Below, piece by piece: positions 29,301-36,884 of a DNA stretch of 64,000 bases. This DNA is from Pedobacter nyackensis (GTDB taxonomy: Bacteria; Bacteroidota; Bacteroidia; Sphingobacteriales; Sphingobacteriaceae), in NCBI RefSeq assembly GCF_900176505.1, contig NZ_FWYB01000001.1:407400-471399 (forward strand), written 5' to 3'. The position numbers and the translations under genes were made by a program. Position 1 is the first letter of the stretch, and each line of letters starts with the position of its first letter. A model generated the notes under the pieces. It was given only the letters and a program-made list of their open reading frames with translations, had not been told where the DNA came from and did not search any database.

Positions 29301-29759
29301 GTATTACTACAGGGAGAAAAGGACAAAGACATGCTGGTTGAATCTGTTTTTGGTGGAAACGGTGAGGGAGAGAACAATAATATAGACAAGTATTACTGGG
29401 ACAACAGAGCAATCCTTGACGGTGCTGGCAATGTGGTAAGTGGTACCACGCCAGCAGCAGGTGCGGTGAAAGGAGACATGATCTGGAGTAGTTTCCTGGT
29501 TCAGGATGCTTCATACTTAAGGGTAAAAAACCTGCAGCTGGGTTATACGTTCCCTAAAAAGCTAATGGCCCCCTTAAAAATTGAATCGCTGCGGTTGTAT
29601 TTGAATGCTACTAATTTAATTACCTGGACAGATTTTATTGGCTACGACCCCGAAATGAAACCCTCAGAACCAACGGGTGTTGAGGCTTATTCGCGGGGAG
29701 GGGTAGATGCCTACCCGGTAGCAAAATCAATCACTGTAGGTGCCCGTCTGGTTTTTTAA
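26355..29759 (+). CDS. SusC/RagA TonB-dependent transporter with N-terminal STN signalling domain
   Basis: About 1134 residues from the ATG at 26355 (MNFYLLKSIDWRTIMKITLSQ). A longer frame from 26292 adds a non-signal-like extension, and 26397 is a shorter alternative. Signal region to about residue 40, STN domain at about 45-115 (SLGQALRQIERFANVKFVY), carboxypeptidase-D regulatory-like domain at about 135-215, plug with VVVVGYGTIKRTDLTGAVGTV and VLKDASAAAIYGSRAANGV, and the barrel ending SITVGARLVF. The STN domain matches the adjacent FecR, so import and signalling are coupled. It overlaps nothing; susD follows 19 bases later. Confidence 0.94.
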   Translation: MNFYLLKSIDWRTIMKITLSQLIIALVLTSMSYAENIKAQAILNRPVKCKIDHSSLGQALRQIERFANVKFVYSRDIIQTDQEVSVVANDERLENILNKLLKPIGIAYEVINDRIILSKAVVPTVTPTTSNAELQAVIKGQVTTANGQPVPGVSIKFKGSEVGTTSDTNGKYSINAPSAEGVLVFTYVGFKTREVIINGRQTINVQLEEQSEDLSEVVVVGYGTIKRTDLTGAVGTVSSADLNKTTSTNLGQAVQGRMSGVQVTQTSGQPGAGADIKVRGVGSVKSGNSPLILVDGFVGSTNDLDADDVESITVLKDASAAAIYGSRAANGVLLVTTKRGKAGKTNVEFKSEYGWQSLTKQPNYLNGPDWARHQNEARIYNGKSPFWVGNQAPETITQWTDWSDYVFNTAPIQDYHIGVNGGNDKTKYAIGLGYIDQKGTIIGTDFKRANVRINFQQELSKHIRAGANLSYIRSGYATTITPFSSSQPAALNGITAAPPTIPAYNPDGFPGAPRPGFPGEAFITNTTWKTPSIANDMLDNYSRTNRTFGNLFAEADILPGLKYKLALNGSVTNNFTEEWTGKWAIYSPTDLEHLTPLAQGATATLRNLSRESYVWEIQNLLTYDKVFGKHSINALLGFSAEKGDGYQFDASKTDFPNEDLRALDAGNTLGAINGGFVSPYSLISQFARINYSYNSRYLFQANVRRDGSSVFAPGRQYGVFPSFSAGWRISEESFMKNLKVISNLKIRGSWGQLGNANIPAYSWISTIDVRGGAIFGNPQSRQPAYYTNQMANEKVKWETTTSTDLGIEIGLFKDRLTFEADIYDKRTTDMLLDATIPFTAGFTSGPVVNIGEVQNKGWEMMLRYQDKAGNFTYSGSFNLSHNTNKLVDLGGVKPLLSGPLKSDVGLPLYSYWGYEADGIWKTIAEVASNPHVTGDRPGMVRFKDRTGDGLITEADKMVIGSNIPKYVYGFNFEFGWKGIDLSVLLQGEKDKDMLVESVFGGNGEGENNNIDKYYWDNRAILDGAGNVVSGTTPAAGAVKGDMIWSSFLVQDASYLRVKNLQLGYTFPKKLMAPLKIESLRLYLNATNLITWTDFIGYDPEMKPSEPTGVEAYSRGGVDAYPVAKSITVGARLVF

Positions 29760-29778
29760 TCATTTAATCGTTAAAGAC

Positions 29779-31458
29779 ATGAACAAGTTAAAATATACAA
29801 TAGTACTGGTTGTTCTTTTTATGGCAATGACCCAGCAGGGCTGCAAAAAAGGTTTCCTGGACTCCTATCCAAAAAATAGTCTTTCGGCAAGTACTTTCTA
29901 TAAAACTGAAGCCGATTTTACCAATGCCGTGAATGGTATTTATGATGCGATGCAGGCCGACAGGGAACTGAGCTTTTTTCCTATGACCGATGTAGCTACA
30001 CCTTTTGCAGGCTTTGGGGAGAACCGTTTTGGCCAGTACGACAATGGCATTTTTGGTGTCAATTCGGGCTGGATCATGGCCCAGACTTTCTGGTCGGCCT
30101 GGTATAAGGTGGTTTTTAGAGCAAATGTTGTGCTGGACCGTATTGATGCCGAAGGGGTGACAATGACCGCTAAGGCACACGATCGCTTAAAGGGAGAAGC
30201 CCTATTTTTGCGTTCGCTGGCTTATTTTTACCTGACTTACCTTTATGGTGATGTGCCCCTGGTACTGAAAGAGCAGAAATATGATGAGGTACTTGTTCCG
30301 CGCAATGCCAAAGCTGAAGTAGTTGCCCGTTTGATCACCGATCTTAAAGCAGCCGAAGTGCTTTTACCCTCAGTAACGGAATACCGCAATACCAAACCTT
30401 TACTGGGCCGTGCCAGCAGGGGAGCAGCCAAATCATTGCTGGGGAAGATTTATGTATATGAGAAGAAATGGCCGGAGGCTGAGGCTAAATTGAATGAGGT
30501 GATCAATGTAGACAAAGATTATGATCTGGAGCCTAAATTCCTGGATCTTTTCTGGCCTGCTACTGAGAATGGCAAAGAATCCATATTTGAAATACAATAT
30601 CATGGGGGAGTGAAAGAAGGAAATTCCTATGTGCGTTTTGCTGCTCCAAATACGCTTTCACAGATTTCTACGGCGGGTTTTGGTTATGTGACACCAACCG
30701 AAACCTATACCGATCTTTTTGAAACCACAGCCGGTTACCCGGTAAGCAGCACTTTTGTGAGTCGTACGGCTACAGGAAGTGCCTACCGTTTTAAGTTTAA
30801 TTACCAATCGGCCGATCCGGCGTTTAACCCAACAGCGCCTTATGTTAATCGTGATCCCAGGTTGGCATGGACGGTATGGTATGAAAATACACCCTATATT
30901 GCTGAATTTCAGTCGAGAGCCGGACAGACAGGTGTGAAATATCTGCAGGAATATTCTGGAGATAATGGCCATAACACAGTGAAATACATTATAGGAAAGC
31001 TAGATCTTACAGCCGGCGATAGTCCGGGTAACATGGTCTTGATTCGTTATGCGGATGTGCTGCTGCTGTATGCAGAAACATTGATTGAATTGAACAGGGG
31101 TACGGATGCGGCAGTTTACATCAATAAGGTAAGGCAGCGTCCAAGCGTGATGATGCCAACGTTGCAAACATTACAGACGGTGAGAGGAGAAACGATCATT
31201 TCCGACCAGATAAAGATGCGTAAGTTTTTAAGAGAAGAACGATACAGGGAGCTTGCCTTTGAATGGGGACACATGTACATGGATCAGATCAGGTGGGATG
31301 TATTTGCCGATGAGATGGTGAAATATTGGACGGCCAATAAGTTTGGCGGTATAAACCCCGCCTTGGGAACTTTTGATAAACGTCATTATTTATGGCCGAT
31401 CCCCGGAGAGGAGCGGACAAGGAACCCTAAGCTGAGTCAGAATGACGGGTATAATTGA
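29779..31458 (+). CDS. SusD/RagB-family surface-binding lipoprotein
   Basis: About 559 residues from the ATG at 29779, chosen over 29740 because the latter overlaps susC and hides the signal peptide. The lipobox is at MTQQGC. Family segments: SLSASTFYKTEADFTNAVNGIYDAM, AHDRLKGEALFLRSLAYFYLTYLYGDVPLV, MRKFLREERYRELAFEWGHMYMDQIR and the terminal NPKLSQNDGYN. It is somewhat longer than the usual ~500 residues. It ends the first sigma-FecR-SusC-SusD cassette; no enzyme gene follows, so its substrate cannot be inferred from context. Confidence 0.93.
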   Translation: MNKLKYTIVLVVLFMAMTQQGCKKGFLDSYPKNSLSASTFYKTEADFTNAVNGIYDAMQADRELSFFPMTDVATPFAGFGENRFGQYDNGIFGVNSGWIMAQTFWSAWYKVVFRANVVLDRIDAEGVTMTAKAHDRLKGEALFLRSLAYFYLTYLYGDVPLVLKEQKYDEVLVPRNAKAEVVARLITDLKAAEVLLPSVTEYRNTKPLLGRASRGAAKSLLGKIYVYEKKWPEAEAKLNEVINVDKDYDLEPKFLDLFWPATENGKESIFEIQYHGGVKEGNSYVRFAAPNTLSQISTAGFGYVTPTETYTDLFETTAGYPVSSTFVSRTATGSAYRFKFNYQSADPAFNPTAPYVNRDPRLAWTVWYENTPYIAEFQSRAGQTGVKYLQEYSGDNGHNTVKYIIGKLDLTAGDSPGNMVLIRYADVLLLYAETLIELNRGTDAAVYINKVRQRPSVMMPTLQTLQTVRGETIISDQIKMRKFLREERYRELAFEWGHMYMDQIRWDVFADEMVKYWTANKFGGINPALGTFDKRHYLWPIPGEERTRNPKLSQNDGYN

Positions 31459-31513
31459 GTTTTCCTGAAATAAGTTGACGGACAAACAAAAATCCCGGTT
31501 ACTTCAGTAGCCG

Positions 31514-31541
31514 GTAAAAAGGGAGGCCACTCCCTTTTTAC
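31514..31541. terminator. Bidirectional intrinsic terminator after the first enzyme-free cassette
   Basis: A 12-bp perfect inverted repeat (31514-31525 and 31530-31541) with loop GCCA. The stem reads AAAAAGGGAG on the left and CTCCCTTTTT on the right, so a T-run is built into the stem in both directions. It lies 55 bases after the susD stop. Confidence 0.8.
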
Positions 31542-31858
31542 TATCAATTCCTGCTTGATTGTTAGCGTTCAGTAATTTCGAATCAATAAGCTTCAGTGAG
31601 ATCTGGTTGATTGCGATGGTGTTACTGGCATTAAACTTTGTATTATCCCTCCACATTAACCGCTCTGCCAACATTCCTATAATGCATTTGTAGCCACTAC
31701 CGAAATTGTAATGACTAACCAATTGGGAGAATACTTGCTGCTAAAACTCGTTGACGTTTGTGGAATATTGTTTATCATGGGAATAAATTGTAAACAAATT
31801 TCGTTGTTGAAAGAATAAGTTGCAAATTAAGCCGTGTTCGCTTATTTATTTCAATTTA
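31542..31858. other. Intergenic stretch with no supported gene
   Basis: Together with the terminator this is the longest non-coding gap in the window (31459-31858). It contains a 72-codon minus-strand open frame (31504-31722) with no start context, signal or family match, partly inside the terminator; I treat it as spurious or as a relic. Just before the sigma gene there is a pair of inverted TTGTTTA/TAAACAA arms (around 31769-31796) that could be regulatory. Confidence 0.4.
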
Positions 31859-32395
31859 ATGAACGAAGTCCTTTCTATTAAAAATGGCAGCGTAAAGTCC
31901 TTTGAGCAGGCATACTACTCATGGAGCGAAAAAATCTACACCTTCATATTCCGGCAATGCAACTCTGAGGAGATTGCCGATGAGGTGGTACAGCAGGTTT
32001 TTGTTCGTTTATGGGACAAAAGAGCAAACCTTTCTCTGGAACATAGTTTGAATGTTCAGCTCTTTAGGATGTCGAGAACTATTTTTATTGATGAACTGAG
32101 AAGGGCAGCATCTGCGCGGCGTTATCTGAATGAGCTACAGCAAAAGAAACTCAAAAATTTTACCGAGGATAATTTTGAGGACAAGGAAACCTTGCAATTG
32201 GTCAATATTGCCATAGAAAGCATGCCTTCAGTCAGGAAGCAGGTGTTTCTCATGAGCCGGGTTGAACATCTTTCTCATCAGGAGATTGCCGAAAAACTGG
32301 GCATTTCTCCAAAAACTGTCGAGAACCACATAGGTCTTGCATTAAAATATCTGCGTCGTTTTATGCTGTTGATGGCCTTTCTGGCTCTGTATTAA
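31859..32395 (+). CDS. ECF RNA polymerase sigma factor, FecI-like
   Basis: 178 residues from the ATG at 31859 (MNEVLSIKNGSVKSFEQAYY). The ATA/ATG-poor extension back to 31820 does not resemble the family. Region 2: SFEQAYYSWSEKIYTFIFRQ and IADEVVQQVFVRLWDKR. Region 4: MPSVRKQVFLMSRVEHLSHQEIAEKLGISPKTVENHIGLALKYLRRF, ending in a short hydrophobic tail (LLMAFLALY), as in the sigma factor at 24522. It is the first gene of the second sigma-FecR-SusC-SusD cassette. Confidence 0.92.
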   Translation: MNEVLSIKNGSVKSFEQAYYSWSEKIYTFIFRQCNSEEIADEVVQQVFVRLWDKRANLSLEHSLNVQLFRMSRTIFIDELRRAASARRYLNELQQKKLKNFTEDNFEDKETLQLVNIAIESMPSVRKQVFLMSRVEHLSHQEIAEKLGISPKTVENHIGLALKYLRRFMLLMAFLALY

Positions 32396-32459
32396 ACATT
32401 CTGCTTAAAAAATAAAATCGCATTAGGGGATAGCCCATTCTTAAACGTATTATTAACAA

Positions 32460-33527
32460 ATGACGATAGATAATATATTGATCAGTCGGTTCTTTAAGAA
32501 CCTATGCACTGAGGAAGAAGCCCTGGCTGTTGCCAAATATTTAGAAGCGCATCCCGAAAAGCTGGATGAGTTGCTTCCGCATGGGCTATGGGATCATATG
32601 GAGGAACTGTCTTTCCCTTCTGCTTCCAAAAAAGAGGAATTGTTACAGGCTATCACCGCGCAAGCGGGAATTAAAGAGCGTAGGCCAGTTTTAATCTGGA
32701 GTCTTTCAATTGCAGCCTCTTTGCTAATGGTATTAGGCTTAGGTTGGTGGATGGGAATCGGTACCTATAAAACGCCAGATCATGAGAAAGAGACAGCTGC
32801 TACCACTTATACGCTGGTTAAAATCAATTTTGGCAAAGAAGAGATGAAGTTAGACATTGCCGATGGCTCAGTTATCTATTTAAAACCAGGGGGAGAAATT
32901 CGTTACCTGGAACAACTCAGTAAACAAAATAGAGATTTTAAACTCAAAGGAGCCGCAAGGTTTAAAGTAGCCGAAGATAAAACACGTCCCTTTAATGTCT
33001 ACGCAGGGGGGACGGTGACTACCGCGCTAGGTACAGACTTTACGATTTCTTCAGAAGAGGACGACGATAACGTCAGCGTATTGTTGCATAGTGGTAAGGT
33101 TGTAGTCAGCGCTGATAGTAGTGTCCATGCCAATGGCATGAAAAAAACCTATCTGCTTCCCGGAAATAAATTGCTGATCAATAAAACAAACTTTAGTCTG
33201 GCCCTGATCAAAAACGGCGATCAGCCAGTGCTTAAGTCTGAGGTTATTGAACAAAACGGTCAAACTGAGCTTACCGCTACCGAAATTTCCTTCCGGAACC
33301 AATCCCTGGATAAAATTTTCAATGTTTTAGAAAGCAACTTTTCTGCGGACATCCAGTTTGAAAAAGTCCGTTTTAAAGGCATGTATTTTACCGGATCTTT
33401 TAAACGAAACGATGAAACTGTAGAAAACGTGATAAATGAAATTGCACTATTGAACCACTTAAATGTAGAGAGAAGGGATAGCACCTATATCCTTAAACCA
33501 CAATCAAAAAAACAATCAACCAATTAA
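32460..33527 (+). CDS. FecR-family anti-sigma factor
   Basis: 355 residues. Cytoplasmic N-terminal part with NLCTEEEALAVAKYLEAHPEKLDELLP, one membrane helix (LIWSLSIAASLLMVLGLGWWM), periplasmic FecR domain (LDIADGSVIYLKPGGEIRYLE, FKLKGAARFKVAEDKTRPFNVY, TTALGTDFTISSEEDDDNVSV) and a C-terminal STN-like/DUF4974 domain (ISFRNQSLDKIFNVLESNFSADIQFE). It lies 64 bases after the sigma gene and 20 bases before susC. Unlike the other two FecR proteins here, its neighbouring SusC lacks an STN domain, so how it receives its signal is not clear. Confidence 0.92.
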   Translation: MTIDNILISRFFKNLCTEEEALAVAKYLEAHPEKLDELLPHGLWDHMEELSFPSASKKEELLQAITAQAGIKERRPVLIWSLSIAASLLMVLGLGWWMGIGTYKTPDHEKETAATTYTLVKINFGKEEMKLDIADGSVIYLKPGGEIRYLEQLSKQNRDFKLKGAARFKVAEDKTRPFNVYAGGTVTTALGTDFTISSEEDDDNVSVLLHSGKVVVSADSSVHANGMKKTYLLPGNKLLINKTNFSLALIKNGDQPVLKSEVIEQNGQTELTATEISFRNQSLDKIFNVLESNFSADIQFEKVRFKGMYFTGSFKRNDETVENVINEIALLNHLNVERRDSTYILKPQSKKQSTN

Positions 33528-33547
33528 TTCACCTAACCAACTAAACT

Positions 33548-36500
33548 ATGGACCAACTTTTATTAAAAACCAGGCCTATTTATTACAGCATTATACTGTG
33601 CTGTTGTTTTTTGCTTCTATGTAATAGTACCGCCTTTGCACAAACGGGTGCAACAGCAACAGGAATTGTAAAAGATGCTACAGGTGTTTTATTGCCGGGG
33701 GTTTCTGTGAGAATAGAAAACAAGGCTACCAATTTCAGAGCCGGCACTAGTACCAATGCACAGGGAATGTTCTCTATCGGCGGCATACCTGCCGGTAAGG
33801 ATTATATCATCACTTTTACTTCAGTTGGTTATAAATCAAAAGTGATTGATGGGTATACTATCAGTCTGACTGATAAATTATCCATCGCTGTGGTATTGGA
33901 TGAAGATGCCGCTGCTTTAGGCGAAGTGGTGGTTACTGCACTTGGCATCAAGCGTAACAAAAAGGCGCTGGGCTATACTATTGCTGAATTAAAGGGAAAC
34001 GAACTTACGCAGGGCGCAGAAGCCAATGTGGCCAATGCCTTATCCGGAAAAGTTTCAGGTGTACAGGTAAGCCGGGCCTCTTCAGGGGCTGGAGGGTCAT
34101 CCAAAGTAATCATCAGGGGAAACAATTCCCTGATTGGAAATAGCCAGCCCTTGTATGTGGTAGATGGTGTTCCAATTGATAACCAAAATGTAGGGGCGGC
34201 CTCTAGTACTGGTGGTACCGATTACGGTGATGGAATTTCTAATATCAATCCCGACGATATCCAGAGCATTTCGGTATTGAAAGGGCCAAATGCTGCAGCT
34301 TTATACGGACAGCGTGGAAGTAATGGTGTTATTTTAATCACTACTAAATCCGGAACATCTGGAAAAGGAATGAATATTCAGTTCAACAGCGATTTTTCAT
34401 TAGGCAATGCGCTGGTTGCGCCCGACTTTCAGAATGAATATGCACAGGGGCTGAACGGAAACTTCACACATTTGAGAAGAACCGATGGTAGCATCATTAC
34501 CATGGCTCAGGCTATCGCGGGGGGCATCACAGGAACGCCCAAAATGAGCGCAGGTCGGGACCGTTTAACCCGTTCCAGTTGGGGGCCTAAAATGGAAGGA
34601 CAAAGTTATGAAGATCAATGGGGAAACCTGCTTACCCTTACGCCGCAACCGGACACCTATTCGGCATTTTTTCAGACTGAAAAACAATATGTCAATAACA
34701 TAAGTGTGGAGGGGGGCAATGAAAAGGTCAACTATAGGTTATCTTACGCCAATACCTATATTGATGGTTACGTGCCGACCAATGTAATTAACAGAAACAA
34801 TTTTAACCTGCGTACACAAGCTAAAATCACTGATAAATTTAATCTGGATGCTAAGCTGAATTACATCATGCAGGACGGGACCAACAGACCTACCTTGTCC
34901 GATGCTTCAGATAACCCTGCTTACCTGTTGATCAGTCAGCCCAGGAGCATCCCTATGGACATCATGTCCCAATACAAATGGACGGCCAATGATGTAGCTA
35001 AACAATTGGGGTATACCAATGTTTTCGCGGGGCTGGAAAAAACCTATGCTACGAATAGTTCTACGGCCAATCCTTACTGGACCATCAATGAAACCAGGAA
35101 TACCGACCGCAGAGATCGTGTTATTGGTTTATTGAGGTTGTCTTATGACTTTATGCCCTGGTTAAAACTGACCGCTACAGGAGGAACAGACTTTTATACC
35201 GATCAGCGCCTGCGTTATCGCGCAGTAAATACCTACCAGAGTTTGAACCGTAAGGGTGACATGAGCGAAACTGTTATCAGGGTTAGGGAAGACAATTATG
35301 ATGCCTTGTTAAATAGCAACTTTAAGCTGGAGAATGGACTAGGCTTTACCCTAAACGTAGGCGCGAGTCATTTGAGCCGTTATCTACGCCAAACTGGTAA
35401 CTCGGGGAGCCAATTTGTGGTACCGAACTTGTATGTGATCAATAATACCTTAACCAACTCCTATATTTTTGGTTTAACTGAGTCGGAAATCAATTCAGTA
35501 TACAGTTCCGGACAAGTTTCCTATAAAGACTACCTGTACCTGGACCTTTCTGCACGTAATGACTGGTCTTCTACACTGTCAAAAGAGAATAATTCATTTT
35601 TCTATCCTTCTGTTAGTGCCAGCTTTATCGCTTCTGAAGCACTTAACTTTAAAAGCAACGTGATCCGTTACCTCAAACTGAGGGGCTCATGGGCACAAGC
35701 GGGCAGTTCAGGCAATCCTTACCAGTTAACCGGTACTTATAGCTTAGATCAGTTTACGCATGGTGGTGTGCCGCTAGGCTCGTTTACTTCTATTATTCCA
35801 GACAAAAACCTAACCAATGAGCTCACAACATCTATAGAATTTGGTTCTGATCTCGAATTATGGTCGGGCCGTGTGGGTTTGGGCTTTACCGTTTACCAGG
35901 CCTCTACTAAAGATCAGATTCTGGATGTTCCCATATCTCCATCCAGTTTGTTTACGGTGATGCGGATCAATGCCGGAGAGATCCGTAACCGAGGTATAGA
36001 GGTATCGCTAAACGCTACGCCAATTAAAACGGCATCAGGCTTTACCTGGAAAACAACTTTCAACTTCAATAAAAACGAAAACAAAGTATTGTCGCTACAC
36101 CCTGGTGTTGAAACATTTTTGTTGGGATCAGACAGAGGTATCAATGTAGTGGCCGAAGTGGGTAAACCTTTCGGACAACTGATCGGAACCCAATTTGCCT
36201 GGTTAAAAGATGAGAACGGAAACCGTTTGATTGATCCAAATACCGGCTTGCCTTTAACTACCACCAGCAGGGTGCAGGAAACTATTGGGAATGCACAGCC
36301 GGACTGGTTGGGAGGTTTTTTCAACTCGTTTACTTATAAAGGGATAACTTTAAATGCTTTGATAGATATCCGTCAGGGCGGGATGATTTTCTCTCAAAGT
36401 AACCGGGAGGAGATCATTTACGGAACGAGCAATAAAACGGTAGCGGGTAGGGATGGTTCTTACCTTGCAAAAGGCGTGGTTGCCCAAAAAAATCCAGATG

Positions 36501-36862
36501 GCAGCTGGAGTGGTACCGGAGTAGCCAATACTAAAACAGTAAAAGCACAAGACTATTGGAATGTGGTAGCCAGTGATAAAGAAGTAATGGTGTCGGAAGA
36601 AATGCTAAACGATGGCAGTTATATCGCAATGCGTGAATTGAGCATGCGTTACCAGATTCCGGTCAAATATTTACCTACGAGTAAAATCCGGAATGCAACT
36701 GTTGGTGTGTACGGACGGAATCTGTTTTATTTTCAACGCAAAACAGATGGGTTCTCACCGGAGTCTGCATCCTTTAATACTTCCAACTCTTCCATCGGTA
36801 TCGAGTCTACCTCTTTACCTATGCTTAGAAACATTGGATTTAACCTGAGTATTGGATTTTAA
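33548..36862 (+). CDS. SusC/RagA TonB-dependent transporter without STN domain
   Basis: 1104 residues: signal peptide (1-32, YYSIILCCCFLLLCNSTAFAQ), then directly a carboxypeptidase-D regulatory-like domain (TATGIVKDATGVLLPGVSVR, about 38-115), plug with EVVVTALGIKRNKKALGYTI and ISVLKGPNAAALYGQRGSNGV, and the barrel to NIGFNLSIGF. The ALGIKR subtype is usually paired with PF12771-type SusD proteins, as it is here. It lacks the STN domain expected for a FecR-linked transducer. A 45-bp piece of its 5' part (33766-33810) recurs with two mismatches at 38472-38516. Confidence 0.94.
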   Translation: MDQLLLKTRPIYYSIILCCCFLLLCNSTAFAQTGATATGIVKDATGVLLPGVSVRIENKATNFRAGTSTNAQGMFSIGGIPAGKDYIITFTSVGYKSKVIDGYTISLTDKLSIAVVLDEDAAALGEVVVTALGIKRNKKALGYTIAELKGNELTQGAEANVANALSGKVSGVQVSRASSGAGGSSKVIIRGNNSLIGNSQPLYVVDGVPIDNQNVGAASSTGGTDYGDGISNINPDDIQSISVLKGPNAAALYGQRGSNGVILITTKSGTSGKGMNIQFNSDFSLGNALVAPDFQNEYAQGLNGNFTHLRRTDGSIITMAQAIAGGITGTPKMSAGRDRLTRSSWGPKMEGQSYEDQWGNLLTLTPQPDTYSAFFQTEKQYVNNISVEGGNEKVNYRLSYANTYIDGYVPTNVINRNNFNLRTQAKITDKFNLDAKLNYIMQDGTNRPTLSDASDNPAYLLISQPRSIPMDIMSQYKWTANDVAKQLGYTNVFAGLEKTYATNSSTANPYWTINETRNTDRRDRVIGLLRLSYDFMPWLKLTATGGTDFYTDQRLRYRAVNTYQSLNRKGDMSETVIRVREDNYDALLNSNFKLENGLGFTLNVGASHLSRYLRQTGNSGSQFVVPNLYVINNTLTNSYIFGLTESEINSVYSSGQVSYKDYLYLDLSARNDWSSTLSKENNSFFYPSVSASFIASEALNFKSNVIRYLKLRGSWAQAGSSGNPYQLTGTYSLDQFTHGGVPLGSFTSIIPDKNLTNELTTSIEFGSDLELWSGRVGLGFTVYQASTKDQILDVPISPSSLFTVMRINAGEIRNRGIEVSLNATPIKTASGFTWKTTFNFNKNENKVLSLHPGVETFLLGSDRGINVVAEVGKPFGQLIGTQFAWLKDENGNRLIDPNTGLPLTTTSRVQETIGNAQPDWLGGFFNSFTYKGITLNALIDIRQGGMIFSQSNREEIIYGTSNKTVAGRDGSYLAKGVVAQKNPDGSWSGTGVANTKTVKAQDYWNVVASDKEVMVSEEMLNDGSYIAMRELSMRYQIPVKYLPTSKIRNATVGVYGRNLFYFQRKTDGFSPESASFNTSNSSIGIESTSLPMLRNIGFNLSIGF

Positions 36863-36884
36863 CCTGACCATTAGCAAAGAAATT

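Noticed and set aside
31504..31722. 72-codon minus-strand open frame after the first enzyme-free cassette
   Set aside because: It runs through a strong terminator hairpin, has no signal, no recognisable family and no start context; a relic is possible but cannot be supported.
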